Positions 33,097 through 45,929 of a DNA stretch of 64,000 nucleotides are shown in pieces. The position numbers and the translations under genes are program-made. The notes under the pieces were generated by a model, which had not been told where the DNA came from, searched no databases, and saw nothing but the letters and a program-made list of their open reading frames with translations. The number at the start of each line of letters is the position of its first letter. Positions within the stretch are counted from its first letter, which is position 1. Origin of the DNA: Phallusia mammillata (taxonomy: Eukaryota > Chordata > Ascidiacea > Phlebobranchia > Ascidiidae); contig QLIY01000093.1 of assembly GCA_003260075.1 (NCBI GenBank), positions 124,001 through 188,000 of the forward strand, read 5' to 3'.

Positions 33097-36000
33097 GCGG
33101 AAGCTGTTGGAAACTGGTTTCCCGCGCTGCAAAAATTGTGTCGTGTGACCACGTTTGAGGTGTAACACACCTGAGTAAAAAAAACTAAACTAAAGACATT
33201 ATTAAAAATCGCCGCTATGAAAAACATGTGGTTTGTTGAATGGGTAAAATAGTGATTGGGGTCGAAATTTTGTTGCAACCCAGCTTGTCTGCATGACATT
33301 CGCCTTTGCGTTGTCAGTGAAGAACAAAGTTAAACGTTGTATTACTTAAAGTTTAATTATTGAACTGTATTTGGACTTATCAACTTATAAACAGTAATGC
33401 TCTTCCAGCAGTTTTTATTTTGAATAATCGACGTTTCGATGTCCCATACGGGACACCTTCATCAGGATAATGGCACTTTTTAACAGACAAATTTCTCATA
33501 AAGCGACAAGAGCATCAAAACACACTCCAAAAACATCGATAACAAGCTTAGGAATCTAATGGATGCTTCCAACATCTGATACGTAGTGTCTGGCATAAAA
33601 AACTTTTGACATATCGCATTGCCTTCGCTATAATCCCCCCCCCCTTAGGAATCTAATGGATGCTTCCAACATCTGATACGTAGTGTCTGGCACAGTGGTT
33701 CTTAACCTTTTTGGTGTGGTTTCCCACTAAAGTCAATAACCAACTTTGAATTTCCCCCTTTTTTATTTTTGTAATGATGTTTTGTGCCCACAAAAAAAAA
33801 CCCCCCCCCCCGCCAAGCCTCGTTTGAGCGAAAGGTCAAACTATAACCTTGTATGCAAACCTACTTGGCAGGTTTCAAATATACCCCCCCCCCGCCAAGC
33901 CTCGTTTGAGCGAAAGGTCAAACTATAACCTTGTATGCAAATGTCTTGTACCCTACTTGGAAGGTTTCAAATATTTGTTTGCAAACAGAATTCCACGCTG
34001 ACAGGTGGATCCTACTTAGGATTGTGGAGAGAGTTGTTGTACGTTATTCAACCACATGGGCGCCGGTACATAAGGGCAAGAGGCACTTGCCTACATGTAC
34101 ATAAAAGTTTGATATCTTAAGTAAAAAATTTGAACCCTCCTGCACAATTTTCTGCGCATATACCCAACCGATATTTTTCCATTTCGATTTAACAAGCGTT
34201 CTAACATAGCTGTGTTTTGTTTATCCGCTTCTAGAATCAAAGTATATGGCATGTTCTTATGGGCACAATGTTGTAAAAAATGAGTATTTTGGTCAGTGTG
34301 ATGGGATGGTTAGGGCTGCTTGAATGAATCCATTTGCGTGCAGTTTCCTAATCCCTGCAACCAAATATGAATACAAATTGATTTCGTTTCAGTTTCGAGA
34401 AAATTTGGAATTGCAAATATCATGATGACTGTTGCGTAGGATTTTTGAAAGCCTGAATCCTGGCTTGGTGACATTAAAGTTTGTTGTCGTGGTTAAAAAA
34501 GTTTGGGCTGGTTGTTTTCACTTATTTTTTTAAGTTTTCTCAAAAACCGACTGAAAAGGACATCAACATGTTTTGGATTTAGTCATTTACACTACAATAT
34601 TAAAGCCAGTATATACCTGGCGATGACAGTAGAAACTACCGTAACGTAGTGATGTTTTACACTTAGATATTGGCTTGTATGTTTTTGCTCGAAAATTTTA
34701 GAACCTTGCATTTGTGCACAAAGCTTCTATATCTGTCAAACGAAAGTCAAACGGCATATTGCTTTGACATATGAGCCTGTAGCACCATGAACAAAGCCGA
34801 CCTATTCCCTTTGCAGTAAACTGTGATTTAATGGTGCGTTTACGACCGCTAGCTTCAATTTACGACCGACAAATCTGTCCCACCTGTCGCTTTGCCCACA
34901 CAACGTGAGAAAATACGTGCAAAGTGGAAGGTAGGGATTATAGGGAAGGAATTTTAAACTTACAGGGCCGGTAAGGTAGCAGTTAATGTTACGATTTCCA
35001 TGTTGCGGTAAACATAGGGTTTATGTTTTGAGGGCGTTTTGACTTGCGTTGGTGGCCGTTGCTTAAAACAGATTTTCACCGGAAACGTTTGGATCCGAAA
35101 GCAACTTTAATCTTACGTCTTTAAAAACCTTTTGTATATTTTGGCTTTGTGAACAACTCCTTTGATAATCTACTTACAAAAGCATAAATAAAAGGAACTG
35201 AAATATATATTGTGGTAAACTGTGAATTTTTTTTGTCAATTTTGTATTGTAATGTTATCACAGGCAAACAAACATTTCATCACAAACTCTCAATGAAATG
35301 CTGGACCAGTCTTTGCAAATTGCTTACCAGGAAGCAGACAAATCATTTTTCACAGACCCGGCGCATTTGGCGTGTTGTGCCACAGATATATTCGTGATAC
35401 AAAAAGGCAACGTCTCTCTTGGAAACTGAATTCGTTTCCCCTTAAGCTCTGTGCACTGCTACTCCCATATTTGGTCCGGCAGCGAAAAAAAGCCGTTTGA
35501 CACGTACAATTATCATCATGATGCTGTTAATGGTGTTCTTACGGCTGTAGCTGATTCGTGCATTGGCAACGTGGTGTGACAGCTTTTGAACCGATAATTG
35601 TGTGTTGCAGGCGGCTAATGCCCTAAATTCGATCACTCGGCCACAATAATGAAAAAGCATAGAACAAAATTGCAACAATTCTTGTAAAATTCTTATCAAA
35701 TCCTAGTAAATTGATTCTGGGAATCAATCCCTTTTCTGTTACTAACAAACGATTTCAACCTTTCATGTTATAACTTTGCAAACGTTTTTTTACAGGTTCA
35801 AATCAGTTAACTATCTTAAATATGCTTTTATAAGCAGCATATATTTGTTCTATGTAAGATAGCTAACTGAAATAGGAAATAAACGTTTTCAAATTTGTGC
35901 CCCCCCCCCTACTAACAAACGATTTCAACCTTTCATGTTATAACTTTGCAAACGTTTATTTCCAGGTTCAAATCAGTTAACTATCTTAAATATGCTTTTA

Positions 36001-39000
36001 TAAGCAACATATATTTGTTCTAAGTAAGATAGCTAACTGAAATAGGAAATAAACGTTTTCAAATTTGTCATATTGTTGCATCAAAACCTAAAAAATTATA
36101 GTGTAAAATCGAACAATGCTCTATTTGTACTGTATTAGTTAAAATGGCTACATTATCAACCAAAGAATTTTGATTCCTTCCGGCGGACACAATAATTATC
36201 GAAACGTAGAGATATTTAATGTATACGGGCGATAATATTACCGGTAAACACACATCCCCTAAACCGTGTTTAAATCCATGTCCTTATCGCGTAACACAGA
36301 GTAATACATCTCCGCTGACGCAAATTGGACGTTTGCGTCCCAGCGACACTACTTACGCTGTAAACTTGGTTGACATTGAAACAACGCTTTTTTGATTTAA
36401 GGCATACCAAAGCGTCGCAATCATCGAAATTTAGCTGCTTTGCGTGCAGGCGCTAAGTGCTGTGCGCAAGACCTAATTTCGATGTAAACCGTCAAGCCAC
36501 GGCCAGGCCTAAAAGATTTGCCACGCATGACACGAGATTGTTGATGTTAAACGCAATGTAAGCTGTACCAAAAAGAATGCATACCCCATTTTTATTACTT
36601 TTTTAATCACGCCATCCCCCCCCCCCAGGCCTAAAAGATTTGCCACGCATGACACGAGATTGTTGATGTTAAATGCAATGTAAGCTGTACCAAAAAGAAT
36701 GCATACCCCCATTTTTATTACTTTTTTAATCACGCCGATCCTTCATTTATTCTCGGTTATTTTTCAAACTGAAACACGTAGAATTACTCGTTTGGGTGGG
36801 ACCAAGTTTTATAGAGCAAATAAACATAGCTGTTACAATCAAAATGACTTTATTCATTGACCTGTTGTTTTGATGTTGGTTGGTAAAATGCTAATCGTTG
36901 TCAACAAGACATTTTCACACAAAAACGCCTTTAGCGATTTAAGCAACATTAACAAGTCCTTTGTAACCAAATCCAGTATCTTTGCATTGATTTCTCCACC
37001 AACGCCGTGAGAAGTTTAAACATAAAGCAGTATATTTAGACCTGAATTGTTGTCAGCCTTGCTCGTACTTGCGTAGTGAGCCCGGTTAGGTTTATTCGGC
37101 GCATGCAACAGTGTGAAACAACTTTGGGCTATTTTCTTCGATTTACGGGAAGGTCAAGGCGTATCAGGTTGCTACTACTGCGTAACAATTTGCTTGTGTC
37201 CTCGACGGCCTTTTGTCCCCAGGACGATTTGGTTACATCATGTTTCCGAACTACCTTTTGTGTCGCCAAGGGTCTTTTGGGGATCGCGTATTTGCAGGTA
37301 AACTTGAAATAGCCCGAAGTGTAAAAGATTCTAGTTTTACTCGCCTTTTAGGTGGTTGGGATTTTTTAGTCTGTAGTGACATTTGATAATGTGATGTTTT
37401 GTTGTAACAGATTGGAAATGGTTTCAAATGATTTTCAACCGGTAATACACGCGGACTATTGTGCTGACTTTCAATACATTTTTCCTGTTGCTTTTTAAAA
37501 CCAAGTTGAATAAACAAACGATTTTACCCTAAAAATGACTAGCAATGTCGAAAGTAGTGTATCTGAACGTTTGGCAAAAAAGAATCTTTGTAGTGCAATA
37601 TGGGGGGATTGAAATTAGGACAAAATTGATAAACATAGCCGTATGTAATGTCATAATTCGCTTATCTTTTACATATAACAGTCAGCTGTTTGGATAATTT
37701 TGCAAAGCATTTGTGTTTCATGATTCAGTCGGTCGATTAGGCATGATTCCTTCCAATCCTTCGCGAAATCCAGTTCGGGCTCTGCTCTCCGGCCGAGCTA
37801 TTTTCGTTGAATTGCGGATGTATTGAGTGTCTGACCTAAGTCCCCTACAACCCTTCCGGGCAGTTATTAATAAACCACCAATCGACAGAGCACCCGGACT
37901 CGTTGATTTGCTGCGACTTGCCGCTTAACCCATATGTCTTCCATTTGGCTTTCTCTATGCAGCCAAAAAGAAAACTTGATTTTACAACCAAGCAAGATAA
38001 CATATTCTGCTAAATTACATGACTTAAGTGTATGTCGCCCCCTTAATTCTACACCAAAAGGCGGGCGATATTTCCAGTTTAAGAAGCATTCGTTTATTGA
38101 CCATGTGGCTTAAAGTTATTTAATGGTTTAGTTTAGATACTAAGTTTGCTGCATAGTGCACACTGTTTCGATTTATAATTTTCATCGGTGCAGTATGTGA
38201 CAAGACATGAACCGTATTGGATACTAAAGTCGCATTACAGCGTTTGCTGGGAGTTACGTCTTATGTCTTACCAAATCTCTTCGACGCCACGTTTTTGGTG
38301 GTTGCAAAATCAGTGCAACATATTGCAACATTTTGCACCTATCTAATTCCACAGTTCGCCTTTCGCTAAAGTCCAGTTGCACGCGACCAAAAGTTCATAG
38401 TTCACATGATTTCGTGACTTGTTTCCGTGATTCTCGTTGCCATTTTCACTGCGAAGCAAATTTGTCCATCGGTGATGCCAAGCCCGTTCCCTGTCACTCG
38501 GGCACGTGACCTTTCCCAAATAACGATGTTCTTCCGTCTCACGCATCTGAATGCACGGTTGTTAAAATGTCAATGCAGAACGAACGTATAATTACAGCCA
38601 CATAGGTTGTCAAGTGTGCTATATAATTTCGGTTATAATTCCTGGCTTTCGTTGTCAACTTTGTCATAGAATAAGCTTCCTAACAGAATCTGCTTTAGTT
38701 TGAGATAAAAATTCTTGCGACATTGCTGTACGGGACATTTTTTCGGGTGATTTTGTTTGTTTTGTTGCAATTATTATTAAAACTTTCTACCTATGTGTGT
38801 CATCATAGGTCTTTAGGCTGTTATCACAAATCATTATTAGGTGGACTTCCACATTAACTTGTAATTTCGAGGCGCGCACATGCCTTACTTTTTTGCACTT
38901 GATTAAAAAGTAACATCATTCAACCATCACCAATACCCAGAAAGGTTGCGCAACAATCATTAAACTAGCTAAACTGGTCGCATTTTGAGGTTGCCTGAAA

Positions 39001-40152
39001 GCATGCAGACACATCATTAAAGCAGTTCAGCTGGTCTGGGCGGTAACGTGTTTTTTCGCGGCCTTTACCACTTCCCACCTTTGAGCCCGCGCCCGGCACT
39101 CGACCTATGGAGCTGCTGATTTTAATTTCACCTTTAAGACGATTGAAAATGTTTCGTTGCTATGCAGGTCTACGAGCCTTGGAAACGGAAGCGAAGCAAG
39201 CCTAAAGAGTGTCATGTGACGTTATACGTCAACGAAACGAGTCCGTTCCTTGTGTGGCACAAGATCGAAAAGGGAAACAAGCAAGTCAACGCTGTGGTCG
39301 CAAATATTGGTAGGTATTTGGTTACAATACACTAATCTACATACTGTAGTGCTTGAACGCCTGGTCCCAGATGACTATACCCTTATATGGTCATCAACAA
39401 ATCGTTTCGGACCGTATCGGTTCAAAGGAGGCTTGTAGTTACAAATTGCTCAATTACTGCTTGATATTTTGAAAATAGAGAGCGATTCCTGTTGCACTTG
39501 ATAACCACTGCCTTTGCAATTACGTAAGCGTTGTTTGGAATGTTGCCGATATGTTTCACATAAAGGACCGCATGTCTATAATTTGGCAAGGCCTTCTTCG
39601 TCACAAGTGTTTATGTCACACTAGTACTTCGATTTTTAGATCTTGTTAAAAAAGTATAAGACACGCTAGATGGTACAAAAACAAGGTAAAATAGTGTTGT
39701 ATGGAGTAATTCCATGTGAATGGCATGAAAACGTAAGTACAACAAACAAAGTATCCTCAGCTCTTAATAATGGCTTCTTCAAAAATCCAATTAATTCCTG
39801 CCACATTAAAGCCAAACCCACAAAGCAAACTAGCGTGCAAAAGCTGTAAGCATATAACATGCATTAGCGCGTGCAAAGTGTGTGGGTATTTTATTGCTCA
39901 CTTACCTATTTGTGAAGTCATCTCTTTGGGCTTTCAAAGTTTAACGGAGGTTTTAACGCACGTAAAGTTATTCGCTTTGCCAAAAGCTTGTGGTTTTGTC
40001 TGACTGACTTTTTTTCGAAAAACAAAAGCTGCATTGTTATACTTCTTTTGAGAGCACATTGGTTTAAAATTCCTTCACTTTCACAGTTCGCATTTTTACT
40101 CAAGCAACAGTAAAAAAATTGTTGATGCTACTTTTTTACCGAGAACGCGCAC

Positions 40153-40248
<96 letters not shown>

Positions 40249-41151
40249 AAAATATGTTCACTTTTAAAATGACACTTCGTACAAACTCTATCTCAAATAT
40301 TCCTTTGTCTGCTCCATGTTTTATCATTTGCATTTAAATTCTGTACAGTCCCGGATGACAACCCTGCGAGTCCGAACGCAACGCCGAAACCCCGATGTGT
40401 ACTCCCGGTGAGTCGCGCAAAACTCAGGAAGACCACGGGAGGAAGCTTCGAACTCACAGACTTTGCATCTTCCCTCACCTTCCGCTTCGTAGCGAGCACC
40501 ATCAAAGAAGCGGAGTCATGGGTGAAAAAACTCTCCTCCGAGAGCCTCCGGGAAGCGAAACTGGACATGAGGAGTATCTGCTCCTCCTGCTCTTCGTTTT
40601 CCTCCTCCACTTCCTCGTTTAACTCTCACACTTCGCCGGATTCGAGTCCGAATGAAGGTGGACGCTTTTTCCCCGCTTCGAACAATGGAGAACGCGAACA
40701 AAACGCGAAATCGAGGCACCGTAAGTCCGCTAGTTTCTCCGATGCCACGGGAGCTTTAATGCAGCTCCTTAACAACGGGACCCCGGGACGGTTACAGCCC
40801 ATCACGCCGGAAGACGGACTCGAAATCCCGGAAGAGTCAACGCCGAACCTTGATGTCTTCGCGGTAAAGAGCACAGCGGACCATATAGCTGCTTGTAAAC
40901 TTGGACACGTGCGGTCAAATAGCAAAACCTTTCCGCGCGTCCAGGCGTCCAAGGCTGCAGCCGCGGCCAGACAACAGCAGCAACACATGCGCGCCCAGCC
41001 GCATTTGGGCATTCACGTTGCACTGGACAGACATAGGCCAGAGTTAAGGCAAGCCAGGAGCACCACGACAGAATCGCCAACAGAAAAACCTTCGCCTGAT
41101 TTTTCGACCCTTCCGTTTTCCGAGTTCTTTGTTCACGTACCAAGTACATAG
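32435..41151 (+). CDS. PH-domain protein, 354 aa, three exons
   Basis: Exons 32435-32554, 39168-39309 and 40349-41151 join with matching phases (0, then 1) and GT-AG sites. The start is the ATG at 32435 and the stop the TAG at 41149. Residues about 26-150 read as a pleckstrin-homology fold. Beta strands include HVTLYV and PFLVW, then SFELTDF and LTFRFVAS. The closing amphipathic helix IKEAESWVKKL carries the near-invariant PH tryptophan. The C-terminal 200 residues are Ser-rich, basic and probably disordered, with a short Ala/Gln run. PH domains bind phosphoinositides or proteins at membranes; the specific family is not recognised. The exon 3 region is markedly GC-richer than its surroundings. 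Intron 1 (6.6 kb) is full of oligo-C-bridged duplications. Confidence 0.8.
33011..33154. repeat. Direct duplication bridged by C29
   Basis: A 57 bp copy (33011-33067) and a 58 bp copy (33097-33154) differ at a few bases and are separated by 29 C (33068-33096). It lies within intron 1 of the PH-domain gene. Confidence 0.85.
33425..33475 (-). ncRNA. Hammerhead ribozyme motif (type I, Penelope-like element style)
   Basis: On the minus strand the conserved core CUGAUGA (33459-33465) is followed by an eight-pair stem II, with one G-U, capped by GUAU (GGUGUCCC/GGGACAUC, 33438-33457). Then comes GAAA (33434-33437) and immediately CGUC, with the GUC cleavage triplet at 33430-33432. Stem III is minimal, as in the hammerheads of Penelope-like retroelement terminal repeats. 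Stem I can form a short imperfect pairing between the flanks. No reverse transcriptase is seen nearby, so it is likely a truncated element or solo terminal repeat. Confidence 0.75.
33548..33692. repeat. Duplication bridged by C10; second copy carries a hAT insertion
   Basis: Copy A starts at 33548 and copy B at 33645, after C10 at 33635-33644. They match for about 48 bp to the word ctggca. Copy A then continues as unique sequence, while copy B meets the hAT terminus CAGTGGTTCTTAACC at 33693. Confidence 0.75.
33693..33800. mobile_element. Left end of a hAT-type element, truncated by oligo-C
   Basis: Begins with the classic hAT terminal inverted repeat CAGTGGTTCTTAACCTTTTT. No matching right terminus is found before the C11 run at 33801-33811, so only part of the element is present. 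Confidence 0.65.
33801..33971. repeat. Duplication with two oligo-C bridges
   Basis: C11 (33801-33811), copy A (33812-33883), C10 (33884-33893), copy B (33894-33971). Copy B has about 9 extra bases relative to copy A before the shared string ctacttgg. This is intron 1 of the PH-domain gene. Confidence 0.8.
35740..36069. repeat. Duplicated palindromic element bridged by C10
   Basis: Copies at 35740-35899 and 35910-36069 are about 97% alike and separated by C10 (35900-35909). Each contains an imperfect inverted repeat with arms of about 45 bp: AAACGTTTATTTCC..GTTA(A/G)CTATCTTA against its complement. It resembles a small fold-back MITE. Confidence 0.8.
36505..36738. repeat. Direct duplication bridged by oligo-C
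   Basis: Copies 36505-36615 and 36627-36738 are nearly identical and are joined by C11 (36616-36626). Intronic in the PH-domain gene. Confidence 0.85.
40154..40246. repeat. Poly-C run of 93 bases
   Basis: An uninterrupted homopolymer in intron 2 of the PH-domain gene, about 100 bp before the exon 3 acceptor. Unlike the short C runs, its flanks are not duplicated. Confidence 0.95.
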
Positions 41152-42303
41152 CAGCTCGCTATTCTTTAATTTTTTGTCCTTATTTTTCATACTTTTTTAA
41201 CTTTTTCGTTTATCATGTTTGCATTGATTCCTACCTAATTCTTTTTTGCAGTGAAATTGAAATGCCGCAAATGCAAAGGTCTTTATATAAATGTACTAAT
41301 GTTCCGACGTCACAGCATTATCAATGACGTCATTTTTTGGAGGTCACGACCTGATTATCTTTGCTCAGCAAAAATGAGTTTAAGCGTTTTGCTTAAGTGA
41401 CAGCATCAGTCGATCAAATAGCCAACGCTTATTTCAAACAGTTTTAAAATCTTTGTTGACTATAAAAAGGTTTGGCGTTACGTTGTGTAAAAAACTTGAG
41501 TGGAAATCTTTGGACTGTCAGCGTTGGCGTGAAGTCTGTTTACAGTTTGTATGCGAACACACCCATTTCGCAGTCCACGTCCTTTGTGCTAAGCAAAACC
41601 TAGGCGATAGCATGCGTAAATTAACTCTCGGAGTCCGAAAAGCGTTATGGTTAAGCGCTACGGCCCACCCGAAGGCTTTTTATTAATTCCCAGGTCGCTG
41701 AAAAATTCGCCAAAGTACTCTTTATTATTCCCTAACGTAATTTTAACGATAATTTGGCTGTACTAGGTTTCAAGTTAGCACGAATGATAGTGCTATGAAA
41801 CCGTTAGTCCATGGTGGTCAAAAATGTTTACAAGAGCTGTTTTAGGTGTAAAATTGCCACTAACAAATTTTTGTAACCCGAAAATATCTCGGTTTCGCTC
41901 GTTTCGACGTATTCCTTTGCTTTAAAAAAATAGTACCTACGTTATATTGCCAAAAGCTACTATTTCATAGTTAAAATTTTTATTTGAATTACAAATGCTG
42001 TCTGCTCAACAGGAAAACAAGACCAATTGGGCAAAATATTCTCTTTTTCAATTGGTCGTGTAATTAAACTGTGTGTTTTCAATTCTGCGCCGTACTAACA
42101 TTTAACTCCCAGTAAATGGTCGCCTTTTGTTTGTGTTAGCGTTGCCATATTTTCTTTACCCCCAGTAGCAACTCCAGTGTTATTTACGTGTAAGTGTTTT
42201 CGTTTTCTTTCTTGCGCGCGCCTGTGTTTGTGACGTCACAAAAGAGTCTATTACGTCACTTGGGCGACTCTTTTCAAATTTGTGCAATCTTCTTTTTTTG
42301 CTT

Positions 42304-42304
<1 letters not shown>

Positions 42305-42377
<73 letters not shown>
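42305..42377. repeat. Poly-C run of 73 bases
   Basis: Homopolymer following a T-rich stretch. Its flanks are not duplicated. Confidence 0.95.
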
Positions 42378-42540
42378 AGTATTAGAGTTTTTCCTATTTT
42401 CATGCTTTTGTTTCAGAACCAAAGTGGGTTTTCTCGTTGACACTTCAAAATATGAACGCGTATTTCGTTTTGTGTTACGTCATCACCCGATCGCGCGCAT
42501 GTCTGTTACGTCACACGCGTTTTGTGTTCCAAGCCAAAGT

Positions 42541-42702
42541 GCGTTAATAAATCACAAGAACTCAACTGCAACTTTGATGACTTGCATTATGTCACGTACA
42601 TATATTGCATAAAAATCCCCCCCCCCGCGTTAATAAATCACAAGAACTCAACTGCAACTTTGATGACTTGCATTGTGTCACGTACATATATTGCATAAAA
42701 AA
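42541..42702. repeat. Direct duplication bridged by C10
   Basis: Copies 42541-42616 and 42627-42701 differ by about one base and are joined by C10 (42617-42626). Confidence 0.85.
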
Positions 42703-42763
42703 TTGCGTTTTTGAGAACACAGTAACAGAAAGTTGCATCTCTTTGAAAGTTTATTTGCTTTTT

Positions 42764-43245
42764 AGTTTGGTGTTTCTTAACCTAGCCGGGAGTAGGTCAT
42801 CTTCATTACAAAAATATGGCCAGAAAAATCAATTTAGTGCAAGTTCGAAAGAAGCTTGGAAGATAATGCAGTGCAGCAGTTCTTAATATTAGTAGTAACT
42901 GACACATATATAAATACAAGTAAGATTTGTATTGGCACATAAGTAAAATGTATTGTTTTTTGGTTCCTTTGACCCATTTATGTACATTTGACATTTTTTT
43001 GTATTAATTTGATGTTGCATGATAAAGGAAAATGATCAGAACCAAGTTTATTGGGTTAAAGAAGTTACATTTGTAGCATAGCGTCTTGAACTTCTGTATT
43101 CTTGAAGCCCAAAATTCAGCAATATTTTGCATTCTTGAAGCCTGTGTCCTAAGTTGATGCAGACCCCCAAGACCCCCAAAACCCCAGGTTGGAAACAATA
43201 CACTGCAGTGTGTTCGAATTGTTTATAAAGGTTAAGAAGCACTGC
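42764..43245. mobile_element. Possible degenerate hAT element
   Basis: The left edge reads TTTCTTAACCT and the right edge AGGTTAAGAAGCACTG, resembling diverged CAGTGGTTCTTAACC-type ends in inverted orientation. No clean target duplication and no transposase frame. Confidence 0.4.
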
Positions 43246-45929
43246 CGTAAGGAATCAGACACAATGCGATTTTAAACATAGCCTAATTGCTTGTCCTATA
43301 CATTAAGAGCCCCTCTTTGTTTGCCCAGGCATGCGAAGCTTCACTCGAAACTAGCTCAGCCAATTTTATCAAAGTACAAATATTGTCTGGAGGCTGTGGC
43401 ACTTAATAAATTCGATGAATAATTGATTTCGTTGATAGCCTCTTCAGTTTCGTCAGATAAAGCGTTACGCTGTGCCTTGGATGTGTGTTTAACTAGTGGT
43501 TTGTGTATCACGTTAAGACTTTAACCTTTTAAAAAATTCCATGACAATGTTAACTTTTATTCAAGCAAAACATTTACCATTACCACTGATACAAATGCCA
43601 CTGTTTTTATATTAAAAAAACACCTTCATAAAATATTGCTACATCACAATACAAGATGAGCAAAAAAACATATTCTGTCAAACATAAATTTAAAATTACC
43701 CCATCTAATCTGTCATAGCCTGACATCTCAGGACGTAGCCTATGCTTGACATATCCTGTAAATTTTATCATTTGCTGTTTGCAAATTCATTACCAACCTT
43801 ATCCCGACTGCTTTCTATTCAAAGGGCATTTCTGTGCATGTAAAATACCATCTTTGCATGTGAAATAACAAGGTGCGTAAACTTTTATCACCAAGGGTTA
43901 GCAAACTTTAGTTTTAGCATAGCAAATGACACCTTGTAAAGGTCGCCAGTTTCGGTTGCTATCTGATAAAGCTTCATTTGCAATTACCACGTTTATTTGT
44001 TCCGAGTCAAAACTTCTGTAAAACATTGTTTTTTTACCAAACTGGTGCAAGTTAAGAAGAAGAGATTATACCTCTGTGAACACTAGTTATACTAAAAATA
44101 TGTATAGCCCACATTCTACCCTACAGTATGTTTTTAATAGAACCAAAATGCAATTTTATATGTGTTGTTTAATATCAAAAGGTAGGAGCTGAATAACGTT
44201 TCGTCGACACTGAATGTTTAATACTGGTCGTTTGTTTTGCGGCGGACTGCTCCAAGCTAACAACTGCGACATTAATTTATATTTGCGGATAATAATCGGA
44301 GATAATTCTGTAAACAAAGGCCTCTGGCCGTATACAATGGACCTATAGTCTCTATTGCCGAAGACTGTCAAAGGTTACAAATGTTTGGTTTCATCTGTCT
44401 GATACCAAACCGAAGACTTGACGCATTGGATTTAACACATTATACGGAATTACTTGTGGCAATGTCTCAGTTTTGTAATTAAAGTTTAAAGTTTGGGCTA
44501 ATTTCAATTGTAAAATGGAAATTGTCAAAGTCATATGTGAGAAATGTGCTAATTTGCATGCAACCTTACAATTTACGACATTTACAGAGTTTTTATGTAC
44601 AGTTCGGGTATATCAAAGCTCTTCAAACAGTCTGAAATCCAAGTTTATCTGATCATAAAAAGGAAATATACATTATTGAATATTTGTTTAAAACCTTATT
44701 GTAAAAGTTAATGTTGACTTCTGCTTCCAAATTATTTTTAAATCATAACTGTTTGGCAATGCAGTGAGAAAAACCGCCAATCTCTGCTTGAATCTGTGAT
44801 CCCAAGTGACCCCAACTAAACAGTCGAAGCCTCAGAGGGTCAATCATTATGACTTGAGATTTGTAGATGCACAAAATACTGGGAACTAGGACAATTGTGC
44901 AGTGCCAGTTTTGGACAGCAGACTTTTGCAGGGCAAATAGCTTCCGCTAAAATCCCCCAGCAATGCAACTGAGTGACTGCAACCATTTTGTGGCCAGCGA
45001 TTATAATTAACTCTCCTTGTTTGTTTTTTCCTTGATAAGGCAGCTAGACTGAAGCGAAGAAAGCGTTGTTTACATGTGTATGTGTTGGTAGTTATATTTT
45101 GAAGTAATTTGTTGCAACAAAAATGGCACTATTTTCATGGATCACGTGACTTGGTTGTAATACACAGTCTCCATAAAATTGGAAATTAAATTAAAACAAT
45201 TACTTTAGGCCCAAGTGTCTAAGACTTCCGTTAGGTAAGAGAGGGTTGGGCCCTTTTCGGTCCTTCAGAATCAATTAGTTCTAGATATACATACAAAAAG
45301 CAAGAAATGTGTTGAGACTTACGGACGCGACATTTCAGTTCTTAGGAAAACGGTCAAGAGGAATTTGAGCAGAAAGAAGAAATCTGTTAAAACGTTTTCA
45401 AATAAATTTGATTCATTTATTGTTGTAAAATTGTCAAAAATATGGTAACATTTAAATACCGTGCGTCACAAGTATGGCAATTAAAATTAAGAAAGCACCT
45501 TGGTAGAGTTATAAATTAGGGCACAATAAACTCATTTTAAATTAGCTTGACAACACTTTCGAACAGAACTGGGTACAGAATAGCGTTGTTTTACACGAGG
45601 AGAGTTGTAAAATATACGATGCCAAAATAAGCACAAACAAAAACACGCACAGTGATTGCATGTCGGAATAAATTAGGAGTAATAGTGTACAAAAAGAACT
45701 GGTGCAAAAAACAACTGTTACACAGTTTTGCCAACGCCATGAGAAGTACTAGTATGAAAGCAAAGTACTAACTACGAAAAGTACCTATATGTAAACCAGG
45801 TTTGTTATTACCAAAATAAGTGTGACTTTAAATCGCTGTATTGCGGTGACCACTAAATGCTCTTGACGCAAAAAAGTGAGAAAAATAGGTAACAAAATGT
45901 TTTCTTCAATACAAATTCGGTGTTGTTTT

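Larger units (their letters stand above)
41152..45929. other. Intergenic region between convergent genes
   Basis: Lies between the 3' ends of the PH-domain gene (plus) and the SLC9B gene (minus). No gene seen. It contains a 73-base C run (42305-42377), a duplicated 76 bp block (42541-42702) and a probable old hAT remnant (42764-43245). Confidence 0.6.

Noticed and set aside
37740..37930. GC-rich stretch as a possible SINE or exon
   Set aside because: No clear A/B boxes, no second copy in the window, and no open frame bounded by splice sites.
40136..40337. Poly-proline / poly-glycine open frames
   Set aside because: They are translations of the C or G homopolymers at 40154, 42305 and 49854, not proteins.
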